DNA of 64,000 nt from Haberlea rhodopensis (taxonomy: Eukaryota > Streptophyta > Magnoliopsida > Lamiales > Gesneriaceae): NCBI GenBank assembly GCA_907163345.1, contig CAJQUN010000455.1, forward strand, positions 248,001 to 312,000, given 5' to 3'. The notes under the pieces are model-generated. The model made no database searches. It was not told where the DNA came from and was given only the letters and a program-made list of their open reading frames with translations. The stretch's first letter is position 1, and every line of letters starts with the position of its first letter. A program made the translations under genes and the position numbers. This document shows positions 31,872-44,500 of the stretch, one piece after another.

Positions 31872-34496
31872 TGTAAGGACCCCAAGCCCTTAACCCTTAA
31901 TTAGTGTATTATCCACTATGTGTGGCACATGCTTTCAATAAAAAGCCAATCGGGAAGCTTAGATGATACTTTATCATTGTATGGCAATTTAAAAAAAATT
32001 CCTTTAACACTCAATGTTAAGGTCATCAGCCTAACAACGAAATAGACTCACAAAGTTCGCCCAATACCATCTCTTTTTGCCACTTTTCACATTGTGGACT
32101 TTTATAAAAATTTGGGCAGAGTCTCCCCCTAAATAGAGCTATCCCGAAATAAAAGCACAACACACAATCATGATTCCCGGCCAGGGAAAACATAATACTC
32201 ATCAAAAAGCAGTAATACCAAGTAAATTCCCAGCCAGGGAAGACACCACACATATGACGACATAAATGGGTCTCAACACCCACATAATACACTAACGACT
32301 CTCATATCATTAGCAATTCTACACAATTGCATGCAACATATAATGAAAGAGAGGAAGGCTCATGCCTTTATATACAACCCATATACAAGAATGTTCGTGC
32401 TCACATGCGAGCATCATAAATATGTATATAAAGCTCGGGTGTATATAAGTACTCTATACGATACCGTGCTCCATCAAGCCCTGGTACCACGATCCTGTGA
32501 GTACATCCAATCAACAGCTCGAGCTCAGCTCCACAGCTATCGATGCACCTGTTCACCTGCCCCAACAGAGACAGCCCCCAACGGGGTGAGCATACCAATA
32601 CACAAAATCTCATAATCACAATAATGAAATTCATAATTTACAACACAAGTAAATATTAATGAATTTTAAATGATACTCCCTGGATGGCAACATCCTCATC
32701 CGGGATTCCGTGTACTGTCCCTGTTCTCACAATCATCAAACTCATCAAATCTCATAAAACAGTAAATCAACACATTGATTTAACCCATTGCATGCCTAGT
32801 TCTCGAATATCAATAATTATGATTCCAAGTTCATCATTCATGCAAAAGTAGATATCTCACTATCTAACACTGATTTCATAGCCTCGCTATTAATCATAAA
32901 TAAATTAAATGCCTAGCATTTATTTTACCAATTTTCCATTATACCTAGACATCTCAAATGTCTTATAATGAAAACATGATCCCACGATCATTCTCAGGCA
33001 TCTCAAATGCCCAGGCATCTCAAATGCCCTACAATAGTCATATACATCAGGTACCCCATATAACTTATGAGAGTTACACTACTCTAGTGTCACGTGCGCC
33101 CCTGACGGCGATATCAAGATTAGGTCGCTTCATAGCTTCTCAACACATATAATTAATCCTCATGCAACACATATAAATAATCCTCGTGCACGATTATTCA
33201 ATAAAATCAAAATACATTATGCATTCACAAATGCTATAATATGTAGTAATGCTCGTACGTCGCACGTACCTTAAATCTCCGAAGTCCGAGCCAAACCTTG
33301 CCCGAGTTCCATGCCCCGAGGAATGATGTGCTAACACGATAAATAATTCACAATTATTTACGAACATGCAACCCATGCTCAAGCACACCCATATCCCTCA
33401 AAATATTGTCAACACACGACAATTAACCTCTAAAAAGACCCGGGGCAGGGTACATGCAGGGAGGGAAATAAATGAGACAATATCGAAATTGTTCAAGAAC
33501 ACCCTACAAAAATCGAACCCGAATCTCACAATTTCGAACCCAAATAATTCCATAATTCATCTAAAATGTGAATTAATCAATCCATAGCATGAATAATCAT
33601 CCCACATGCCAAACCCCCAAATTTTCGAATTTCAAGCCCTAAATTCGAACTCAATTAAGCATCAACAATACATCTACACATGTAATAAATGACCCATAAC
33701 AAGAATCGCCACACCCCTTCCAAAGATCACAATTTTCGAACCCACTTCACCCACACATCCAAAAATTCGAACCACAACCAACGAAATTCGAATAAATTCG
33801 AGCCAATAAATCACAATTAGGCAGGGAAATACATCACAAGCATGGAAAAGGGGGTTAGGAAGGTTACCCAAACGAAATCGGAAGAAATCGGACGAAAAAT
33901 CGAAGAACCCTAGAAATTGGGGATCGGCGCACTTCCGCAAAATCCGACTTCCACACGCGATGAAACTTCGAATTGATGGAGGGGAAAGAAGCGCCTCGCC
34001 GAGACGACGCCGTGGGTAGGTCGGACGCGCCGATCGGCGGCCGGACGGCGGCGGGCGCACGGCCTGAAGCCGCGGGGCAGGGGAGGCGACGGGAAATCGC
34101 GCGGACGGGAAAGAGAGAGGAAAAAGAGGGCTGAAATGAAATTATTTCGGAAATTTTGGGTTCAAATGGTATTTATAGCAAAAATACCCCGAAAAATTAA
34201 TAGCCCCACAAATACATCATGATTCCTTAAAAATCATCTGTTTTCAAAAACTCTCTCTCTAACTCCAAAACCCCCTACCGGTGCTCACACAGCACCCGAG
34301 ATCCCGAGACACATTAAAACCCAACTCTTAGGTTTTACACCGTAATGTGAATACAATCTCAACCTCTGGATCCAACGATCCCAACTACCCAAATAAACGA
34401 GTCCAACTCCTCGATTAAATCCCAAATCGCCACGTAAAACCACTTTAGGGATTATTAACACTACGGGATTAACACCTATAATCCCTGGTCATCACA
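31872..34496 (-). repeat. 3' LTR of B2 (2625 bp)
   Basis: TGTAAGGACCCC...GGTCATCACA in plus orientation. Nearly identical to 38349-40892 apart from an 81-bp stretch near 33271-33355 missing from the other copy. Contains TATTTATAG (TATA, near 34170), a GC-rich island (33985-34110) and the GTACGT hairpin (33255-33269). Confidence 0.9.
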
Positions 34497-34531
34497 ATAT
34501 CCCCCACTAAAAGAATTGCGTCCTCGAAATT
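34497..34531 (-). promoter_or_regulatory. Polypurine tract and pre-PPT hairpin of B2
   Basis: On the minus strand, TTAGTGGGGGATAT abuts the LTR. The hairpin AATTTCG/CGCAATT has one mismatch caused by a substitution. Confidence 0.78.
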
Positions 34532-36830
34532 AGCACTGGTGTATCACATAACACCCAGGCTACACAACAACATGAAGCCAGAACCTCGATTCTTGACCAT
34601 ATCAGAATCGTATAAATAAACGCAAGGGTACCTACCTCGCATCAACTCTGAAACAAGGCGACTTACCAATACCAACATATCACCCAAGAGGTAAAACGTA
34701 CCTCGATGCGGGTCATCCAAAAAGTCAGTCCCTCATGACTGCAACACAACCGATACTTACGACTGTAGATCGGACAGTCACCTTAGTTCTAACACAACTA
34801 GTAAGAACGCAACCTGAATGACACCTCAACCGTGAAAAACGTCGACCTCGTGTCAAACTCTGGAGTGGAATAGACTTCCAAATCCATCATAACGTCAAAG
34901 AGCGTCAGCACAACTCAACGCTAATAATCCAAAAGCAGTTAATCAACTGAAACTGCAAGGATTCGAATCGCTCCCGATTCTATCGTAGATATCATCCAAT
35001 GATATCTTTACTATGACTCACGATGTCTAACATACATCATTACGAGGAAAACACTAGCATTTCACGGTATATCCATACCAGACCTGGTCCCCACTAAACA
35101 GGCCACCTCCATCCAAGGAGCAGTTGCATCCTCTGCAACTTGGATCGGGCAACTCACGGCCACCGATCCACACAAAAGACATCTCACAAGATGTCCACCT
35201 CCGGATATCCCAAGAACCACATCCTGGTCAAAATAAACAATCGAGACTCCACAGAGTTTCAATTTCTGAAAGGGCATGCAATAAACCCATTGCATCCTCA
35301 ACGCTTGTGTCGACAGTGACACCCAACCAATCCGAAATTCCTGCCATGGAGATTCCCAATCTCAAGGTGTTCCATATCTCTCATCAGAGATTTAACCATC
35401 CTAAAATAGCATAACTCTATGCTTGACTGGAAGGAAAACAATAACTGGCATCCGTATACTCACCGGTATACCTGCCTAAGTATTGACATCGCATGCATAC
35501 TCAATGCACTTGGCTCGGGTATCTACAACATACCCTTAAGCCGCAAACACAACCGTCAATCCTGAGTCATTCCCTACCCAGTGGAGAATGAAAATCGACG
35601 ATCAACAACACGGCGTGATTCTCAAAATCAACACCACATGTACCAACTTACCGAATCTTTCAAAGATTCCCCAAATAGGTATAGTACTACTCCCCTTCCT
35701 CACAAGGGAAATGCCATCGAACTCGAGATCCACTAGTCTCGAACCACTGTTCGGAAAAACTGGATACAATAACACCCATTGCATCCCAAATACACGGATT
35801 CCCCTAGATTGAGTCAATAACGACTTGATGACTCTCTTGTTGGTACTCCAACATCATGAGCTGTCCCAGACAAGTCTCACCAAGATTAAACATAAACGTA
35901 TACACGTTTCAGTGAGGCATGCACAACCTCGGTCTCAAATGACATGGTGACTACTAGAGTCCACCATAATCCCCATCGTATCACCTTACGATTTGCCAAA
36001 ACTTGGTTCCAACGAGCAGTATAACGGCTCTAGCAAGCCCCTCATGGTGCTGCACACACACGGCAGACAAACTAGTCGCTGCCTCTCTAGGTTCACCTCA
36101 AACCTACCAATAAGATGGATGTTTCCGCACGACATACCATACCGTGGGAAGAAAACTCAATAGAGTAGTGGGTCTTTATCCAACATTCCTCTAATGCCGA
36201 TACACCCTGGACACTCCAATGTCCCTATGTACTTAACATAACCTGATCCTACTCCCTTAGGACTCATCCTACACCCTCATGGGTGGTGTGACCATGTCTA
36301 CTACATGTCACATCGACAGAAAGCGAGTAATTTCCTCATGATTACTCCTGTCGTCAAATTACATGGCCAAGAGCCATTCCAACGAGCATACCTCAAGGGT
36401 ATCACCACTCGTAAAATGATCATCCCAAACGTAAGCTGCGGTACAATCACATGTACAGCGCAACCAACCATTCCTCGAGCAACCCGCTCGGTATAAGGGT
36501 CACGTCAATCGGTGCCGCACACACCACCTTGTGCTCGGTACTGGCACCCAAGGCATACCACTGAATACGTATACTCAACGCATCAATCATCGTAACGATG
36601 ATGCATGTCTAATAAGACATCTCCTACACCATCGTCATCGTCATCCTGTGACGATACATGCCAACTCATGGCATCTATGGCATTGTCAACTAGTGACGAT
36701 ACATGTCATCCACCATCATGCTAGTAAAATAGGCATAATAAAACATGTATATCAACGCATGCCAGATACAATAAAGCCAATAGAATAGCAATATCTCATA
36801 CCTCATCGCTAACAATATAGCGGCATACCT
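34532..36830 (-). other. B2 internal region, 3' non-coding part
   Basis: Conserved in order with B3 (49628-52080) and only partly present in B1. No frame is conserved between the copies. Two minus-strand stretches, near 35290 and 35790, contain MQWV followed by hydrophobic residues (for example FGMQWVLLYPVFP). This faintly recalls the protease-RT linker of gypsy pol, but both copies carry stops and I do not assign a function. Near 36590-36650, CATCGTCATCGTCATC is a short GATGAC repeat. Confidence 0.5.
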
Positions 36831-37335
36831 GTCTCCGTCGCTCAATAATAGTGCGTAATCAGCACCCATCGCTCGAAGGCGGCAAAATCCTGTGCTGAGT
36901 ACATAGCGGCACAATCCCTCGCTATAGAATCGACGGCATGACACCTCGTCATATAATAAGTGGCATGAAACCTCGCTACACACCTGAGCATGAATCATCG
37001 TCCACATAATAGCGGAAAGAGGCATCGCTATCTATATATACGACGGCACGAATCATCACCAATAATCACAAAGAGGTGAATCATCATCATCGACACAGCG
37101 GAACACACCACCGCTATCATCCGTGTCCGGCGGTATAAACCATCGCAAATCAATATAGCGGAATGAACCGTCGCTATAAATACACCTGGCGGAATGAACC
37201 CTCGCCAATCAATATGCGGAATGAACCGTCGCTATAAATACACCTGGCGGAATGAACCATCGCCAATCGATATAGCGGAATGAATCATCGCTATCAATAC
37301 ACCTGGCGGAATGAACCATCGCCAATACATATAAA
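36830..37335. repeat. Array of short hairpins with shared loops in B2
   Basis: Arms such as ATAGCG/CGCTAT, GACG/CGTC, TATAGCG/CGCTATA and TGGCG/CGCCA flank loops such as GCACAATCCCT, GCATGACACCT and GAATGAACCRT. The stem sequence changes from unit to unit but remains self-complementary. Confidence 0.8.
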
Positions 37336-37747
37336 TCGACACAGCGGGACACATCACCGCTATCATCCGTGTCATCACAATGTAATGAATATAATCGACA
37401 CAGCGGGACACATCACCGCTATCATCCGTGTCATCACAATGAAATGAATATAATCGACACAGCGGGACACATCACCGCTATCATCCGTGTCATCACAATG
37501 AAATGAATATAATCGACACAGCGGGACACATCACCGCTATCATCCGTGTCATCACAATGAAATGAATATAATCGACACAGCGGGACACATCACCGCTATC
37601 ATCCGTGTCATCACAATGAAATGAATATAATCGACACAGCGGGACACATCACCGCTATCATCCGTGTCATCACAATGAAATGAATATAATCGACACAGCG
37701 GGACACATCACCGCTATCATCCGTGTCATCACAATGAAATGAATCAT
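37335..37747. repeat. 59-bp minisatellite with nested hairpins, seven copies
   Basis: Units recur every 59 bp (starts near 37335, 37394, 37453, 37512, 37571, 37630 and 37689). Each holds nested arms: outer GACAC/GTGTC and inner AGCGG/CCGCT around GACACATCA. One further copy lies in B3 at about 52680. Confidence 0.92.
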
Positions 37748-37754
37748 CATCCTA

Positions 37755-37885
37755 ACAAGCGGCATCTCATCCTCGCTTCTTCATACAAGCGGTATCTCAT
37801 CCTCGCTTCGTATGGTATACCCCGCCTCAATGTGCAAGCGAGCCTCCCCCCTCCCGCTCCACATTTAGCGGTATAAAAATAAGTA
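37755..37885 (-). repeat. Family A LTR block inside the B2 internal region
   Basis: AAGCGGTATCTCATCCTCGC, the CCCCGCCTC segment and AAGCGAGCCTCCCCCCTCCC match family A LTRs (15625-15750, 19215-19346) closely in the same strand and order. Confidence 0.85.
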
Positions 37886-38327
37886 TAAAAATTCTCACTG
37901 TGATAAGCAAGACTCCTGGAATGTATAATCATCATTCCTTTTTATACTCCATATTTCCTGTAACCTGCAACCATCATGGTTAGCAACAATAGCCATATAC
38001 GCTATGCATCACACATCCAATGCATATTTGCAACCACTTGCAAGTCAATACGTATACCAAGACATGTTACCTCGGAAATATCCCTTTACCTGATTCTCTC
38101 ACAATAATCAGATTCCTTGGCACGTAACATACGGAGTGCCAGACATTACCACTAATGCCATCATATCGCGTCGCACACGATTCCTGCAATCACACTGATT
38201 AGCAACACCACTTTTCATATCAGAAAAAGCACATAAACAACTAGTTGTGTCATACAACATTAATGCCATCATGCATAAGTATGTGCTATCAATAACTTCT
38301 TAGGCCCTTAACAGCCCCAATGAGCAA
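37886..38327 (-). other. B2 internal region, 5' leader
   Basis: Non-coding sequence between the hairpin arrays and the primer site, conserved in B3 (about 53440-53702). No recognisable gene. Confidence 0.6.
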
Positions 38328-38344
38328 CCACTGCTCTGATACCA
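38328..38344 (-). other. Primer binding site of B2
   Basis: The minus strand reads TGGTATCAGAGCAGTGG, four bases from the LTR. It is the same 17 bases as in family A. Confidence 0.9.
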
Positions 38345-38348
38345 CTAA

Positions 38349-40892
38349 TGTAAGGACCCCAAGCCCTTAACCCTTAATTAGTGTATTATCCACTATGTGT
38401 GGCACATGCTTTCAATAAAAAGCCAATCGGGAAGCTCAGATGATACTTTATCATTGTATGGCAATTTAAAAAAAATTCCTTTAACACTCAATGTTAAGGT
38501 CATCAGCCTAACAACGAAATAGACTCACAAAGTTCGCCCAATACCATCTCTTTTTGCCACTTTTCACATTGTGGACTTTTATAAAAATTTGGGCAGAGTC
38601 TCCCCCTAAATAGAGCTATCCCGAAATAAAAGCACAACACACAATCATGATTCCCGGCCAGGGAAAACATAATACTCATCAAAAAGCAGTAATACCAAGT
38701 AAATTCCCAGCCAGGGAAGACACCACACATATGACGACATAAATGGGTCTCAACACCCACATAATACACTAACGACTCTCATATCATTAGCAATTCTACA
38801 CAATTGCATGCAACATATAATGAAAGAGAGGAAGGCTCATGCCTTTATATACAACCCATATACAAGAATGTTCGTGCTCACATGCGAGCATCATAAATGT
38901 GTATATAAAGCTCGGGTGTATATAAGTACTCTATACGATACCGTGCTCCATCAAGCCCTGGTACCACGATCCTGTGAGTACATCCAATCAACAGCTCGAG
39001 CTCAGCTCCACAGCCATCGATGCACCTGTTCACCTGCCCCAACAGAGACAGCCCCCAACGGGGTGAGCATACCAATACACAAAATCTCATAATCACAATA
39101 ATGAAATTCATAATTTACAACACAAGTAAATATTAATGAATTTTAAATGATACTCCCTGGATGGCAACATCCTCATCCGGGATTCCGTGTACTGTCCCTG
39201 TTCTCACAATCATCAAACTCATCAAATCTCATAAAACAGTAAATCAACACATTGATTTAACCCATTGCATGCCTAGTTCTCGAATATCAATAATTATGAT
39301 TCCAAGTTCATCATTCATGCAAAAGTAGATATCTCACTATCTAACACTGATTTCATAGCCTCGCTATTAATCATAAATAAATTAAATGCCTAGAATTTAT
39401 TTTACCAATTTTCCATTATACCTAGACATCTCAAATGTCTTATAATGAAAACATGATCCCACGATCATTCTCAGGCATCTCAAATGCCCAGGCATCTCAA
39501 ATGCCCTACAATAGTCATATACATCAGGTACCCCATATAACTTATGAGAGTTACACTACTCTAGTGTCACGTGCGCCCCTGACGGCGATATCAAGATTAG
39601 GTCGCTTCATAGCTTCTCAACACATATAATTAATCCTCATGCAACACATATAAATAATCCTCGTGCACGATTATTCAATAAAATCAAAATACATTATGCA
39701 TTCACAAATGCTATAATATGTAGTAATGCTCGTACGTCGCACGTACCTTATATTTACGAACATGCAACCCATGCTCAAGCACACCCATATCCCTCAAAAT
39801 ATTGTCAACACACGACAATTAACCTCTAAAAAGACCCGGGGCAGGGTACATGCAGGGAGGGAAATAAATGAGACAATATCGAAATTGTTCAAGAACACCC
39901 TACAAAAATCGAACCCGAATCTCACAATTTCGAACCCAAATAATTCCATAATTCATCTAAAATGTGAATTAATCAATCCATAGCATGAATAATCATCCCA
40001 CATGCCAAACCCCCAAATTTTTGAATTTCAAGCCCTAAATTCGAACTCAATTAAGCATCAACAATACATCTACACATGTAATAAATGACCCATAACAAGA
40101 ATCGCCACACCCCTTCCAAAGATCACAATTTTCGAACCCACTTCACCCACACATCCAAAAATTCGAACCACAACCAACGAAATTCGAATAAATTCGAGCC
40201 AATAAATCACAATTAGGCAGGGAAATACATCACAAGCATGGAAAAGGGGGTTAGGAAGGTTACCCAAACGAAATCGGAAGAAATCGGACGAAAAATCGAA
40301 GAACCCTAGAAATTGGGGATCGGCGCACTTCCGCAAAATCCGACTTCCACACGCGATGAAACTTCGAATTGATGGAGGGGAAAGAAGCGCCTCGCCGAGA
40401 CGACGCCGTGGGTAGGTCGGACGCGCCGATCGGCGGCCGGACGGCGGCGGGCGCACGGCCTGAAGCCGCGGGGCAGGGGAGGCGACGGGAAATCGCGCGG
40501 ACGGGAAAGAGAGAGGAAGAAGAGGGCTGAAATGAAATTATTTCGGAAATTTTGGGTTCAAATGGTATTTATAGCAAAAATACCCCGAAAAATTAATAGC
40601 CCCACAAATACATCATGATTCCTTAAAAATCATCTGTTTTCAAAAACTCTCTCTCTAACTCCAAAACCCCCTACCGGTGCTCACACAGCACCCGAGATCC
40701 CGAGACACATTAAAACCCAACTCTTAGGTTTTACACCGTAATGTGAATACAATCTCAACCTCTGGATCCAACGATCCCAACTACCCAAATAAACGAGTCC
40801 AACTCCTCGATTAAATCCCAAATCGCCACGTAAAACCACTTTAGGGATTATTAACACTACGGGATTAACACCTATAATCCCTGGTCATCACA
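38349..40892 (-). repeat. 5' LTR of B2 (2544 bp)
   Basis: Sister of 31872-34496 with an 81-bp deletion just beside the GTACGT hairpin (39732-39746). Other differences are few, which suggests a recent insertion. Confidence 0.9.
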
Positions 40893-41106
40893 CCTCAGCT
40901 ACTTCACCAGACTCAATCCCCTCAAACATGGGCGGATGGAAACTCAGAAACTGCTTCAAACTGAGCTCCCCTGGCAGTAACATCTGTACAATGGGCTCCA
41001 CGCCCAAAGCAGGTGGTGGTAAAGGATTCGGCTGAGCAATACTGGCATTCCTACTGTCCATATCCCCTATCTCCTCATTGGGGTTCTCCGGATTAATCTC
41101 AGTCAT
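40893..41106 (-). pseudogene. Element O gag, N-terminal part, separated by B2
   Basis: The ATG at 41106 opens MTEINPENPNEEIGDMDS, homologous to the start of the element I gag, and reads through FEGIESGEVAE to the B2 insertion. Its continuation (EEWLERIQQ) is at 31871 and below. CCTCA at 40893-40897 is the right copy of the target duplication. Confidence 0.9.
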
Positions 41107-41301
41107 GCTGTAATACAAGAGTTAACAACAATACCAAAAGCAGTTCATAATATAAGCCGTTAGATAACAAGAGTATCATATTCAAAGCATGTTAGTATAA
41201 CACTTATACAACCATATGCATCACATGCATAAGCATGCCCAAATGAATACCTAGCCAACTTGTTTCTAAAGACTACCCTTCACTCTTCCCTGGTTATCTA
41301 A

Positions 41302-41318
41302 CCACTGCTCTGATACCA
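41302..41318 (-). other. Primer binding site of element O
   Basis: The minus strand reads TGGTATCAGAGCAGTGG, five bases from the LTR end at 41324. The 195-bp leader between it and gag matches that of element I. Confidence 0.88.
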
Positions 41319-41323
41319 ATAAA

Positions 41324-41540
41324 TGTGAGACCCCGTTATCACATCAAGTTACTAAGGTGCAATTTAGAGAACTAAACATTCATGTGAATATATCAGAGTA
41401 ACGTATCGTGTTGATTAACCTGAGCTTTAGAGATTACAGTACCAAAATGTTTTAAAAGGAATAACACAATTCCTACTAAGGTACTACATTATAGTCTTAC
41501 TCTACTCAGTAGAAGCTATACAAAAAATTTCTCTAACATG
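41324..41540 (-). repeat. Remnant (217 bp) of the 5' LTR of element O
   Basis: Matches 15079-15295 almost base for base, then switches to plus-strand gag of element H. About 2.1 kb of LTR is gone. TGCT at the switch is present in both parent sequences. Confidence 0.9.
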
Positions 41541-44500
41541 CTCGAGGTTGCCCCAATCGGGCAGGTCAGACAGACTCAAGGCCGAATAGGCCGTGGTTTG
41601 ATGCTGGGAGGGCACCACAGAGACATCAGTTCGCACCTCGACCACAGGGAGGTCAGGCGGCAGGACCGCCGCAGGATCAGGTGTATGCACTGACTCGGGA
41701 GCAGGCTGAGGCAGCCCCGGAGGAGGTCATTGCTGGTACGTGTCATTTATTTACGTACCCTGCATTTTTATTGATAGATACTGGTGTTTCCCACTCTTTT
41801 GTGTCTGCTGCTTTTGTGGAAAGACACCGCTTGTGCTCGTCTCTGTTACCCACGCCTCTCATGAACTCGACACCCATGGGAAAGTATGTGACTGCAGACT
41901 GACTGTTATTTGATTGCCTCATTTATTTTGAGGGCAATGATCTGAGGGCCGATCTGATTCAGTTAGAGATGGCAGATTTTGACTGCATTGTCGGCATTGA
42001 TGTGTTGAGCAGATACCGAGCTGTGGTAGATTGCCGACAGGGGATGGTACATTTTCTGTCTGATCAGGGGTTCCAGTGGACCTTTTATGGGGACGACTCT
42101 CGTCCAAAGATTCTAGTGATCTCAGCGATTAAGATGTCGCGGTTATTGGAACGCGGCCACACGGGCTACCTTATTTATGCCGTGGATGCATCAGAAGAGA
42201 AGGAAGTGAGAGCCGAGGACATTCCGGTCGTGGCGGAATTTATTGATGTATTCCCGGATGAGATTCCAGGGTTTCCGCCGATCAGAGATGTGGAGTTTCC
42301 CATTGAGCTACTGCCGGGGACATCAGCCATTTCTCGTGCCCCATACAGGATGGCGCCGGCAGAGCTGAGGGAGCTGAAGGTACAGTTACAGGAACTCTTT
42401 GACAAGGGATACATTCGTCCTAGTGTATCGCCTTGGGGTGCACCAGTCTTGTTCGTGAAGAAAAAGGACGGTTCGATGCGCCTGTGTATCGATTACCGTC
42501 AATTGAACAAATTGACTATTAAGAACAAGTACCCCCTTCCGAGGATTGATGATTTATTTGATCAGCTTCAGGGCACAGAGATTTACTCAAAGATTGACTT
42601 GAGATCAGGCTACCACCAGATACGGGTTAGAGCTGATGATATCCAAAAGACAGCTTTTAGAACTCGGTATGGACACTACGAGTTCTTGGTGATGCCATTT
42701 GGGGTGACGAATGCCCCGGCTGTCTTTATGAGCCTGATGAACCGAGTATTTCAGGAGTACCTTGATCAGTTTGTGATCGTATTTATTGATGACATCCTTG
42801 TCTATTCAAGAAATGAAGAGGAACATGCTATTCATTTGAGGACAGTGCTTCAAATCCTCAGAGATCACCAGTTGTACGCCAAACTCAGCAAGTGTGAGTT
42901 TTGGCTGAGGAGTGTATCATTCTTGGGTCACATTATCTCTCGAGAGGGGATATTAGTAGATCCCAGGAAGATTGAGGCAGTTATGGATTGGTCCGCCCCT
43001 ACTTCAGTCAGTGAGATTCGAAGTTTTCTTGGTTTGGCTGGCTATTATCGATGTTTCGTCGAGGGTTTCTCAAAGATCGCCAAGCCACTTACACAGCTGA
43101 CTCAGAAGGGAGTCCCATTCTGTTGGTCAGAGGCTTGTGAGCAGAGTTTCCAGGAATTAAAGCACAGACTGACTACTGCACCAGTTTTGGTGATTCCCAG
43201 GGAGAACAAAGGATTTGTTCTTTATACTGACGCATCGCTACAGGGCCTAGGATGCGTACTGATGCAGGACAGACATGTAGTAGCTTATGCTTCTAGGTAG
43301 TTGAAGCCACACGAGACGAGGTATCCATTCCATGATTTGGAGTTAGCAGCTATAGTGTTTGCCTTGAAGATATGACGACACTACTTATATGGTACCTCAT
43401 TTACCATCTTCACTGATCACAAGAGCCTGAAGTTCTTGTTTACACAGGCTGAGCTGAATATGAGACAGAGGAGATGGATGGACCTGCTGAAGGACTACGA
43501 CTGTGAAATCGAATACCATCCGGGAAAAGCAAACTTGACAGCCGACGCTTTGAGTCAGAAAGTGAGGAGCACGGCAGAGGATGTCATGTATGTATCAGCT
43601 ATGATGGGCTCCTACTGTCAGTTGGGGTTTGATTATGATGTATCTTCTTCTCCGGTACAGGTGTTGACCTTGCTAGCTGAGCCAATCATTTATGAACACA
43701 TCCGGAAGGCTCAGGAGACCGACGTAGAGGTTCAGAGATGGATGTCAGTGATTAATTCAGGTCAGTCATCGAGATTCAGAATGGCTGAGGACGGTTCTCT
43801 GAGGCTTGGTGACAGATGGGTGGTTCCAGATACATCCGAGTTATGACAGGGTATATTACAGCGAGCTCATTGCAGCAGGATGAGAATCCTCCCGGGCGGG
43901 AAGAAGATGTATAAGGATTTATGCAGCCAGTTCTGGTGGAGGCGAATGAAACGGGATGTTACTTCATTCGTCAAGCGCTGTTTGATTTGTCAGCAGGTGA
44001 AGGCTGAGAGGCAGAGGCCCGGTGGTGAGCTAAGGAGTTTGGAGATAGCCGGGTGGAAGTGGCAGCACGAGTCTATGGATTTTGTGACCCACTTACCGAG
44101 GACTGTTTCGGGTTTTGATGCCATATGTGTATTCGTCGACAGATTGACTAAGAGTGCTCATTTCATTCCCTACTGTATGACCTTCACATACCTAAGGATG
44201 GCTCAGTTATACATCAGAGATGTGGTAAGACTGCACGGGATCCCTGTGTCGATTGTGTCTGATCGAGATTCGGAGTTTACATCTCACTTCTGGGAGGGTC
44301 TTCAGTCAGCCCTGGGCAAAGAGTTAAGGTTGAGCACAGCATATCATCCCCAGACGGACGGACAGACCAAGCGCACGATACAGACGCTCGAAGATATGTT
44401 GAGGGCTTGTGTGCTGGAGTTCGACACTTCTTGGCAGGACTCAGTAGCCTTGGTGGAATTTTCTTATAATAACAGTTACCAGGCTAGCATACAGATGGCT

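Larger units (their letters stand above)
31872..40892 (-). mobile_element. Family B non-autonomous LTR element B2 (9021 bp)
   Basis: Order on the minus strand: 5' LTR 40892-38349, primer site, 3852-bp internal region, polypurine tract, 3' LTR 34496-31872. It is flanked by the CCTCA duplication and sits in the gag of element O. No gag, protease, RT or integrase was recognised, so it resembles a LARD-type non-autonomous element that needs enzymes from another element. The shared primer site, pre-PPT hairpin and LTR motifs point to family A as the helper (inference). Confidence 0.88.
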
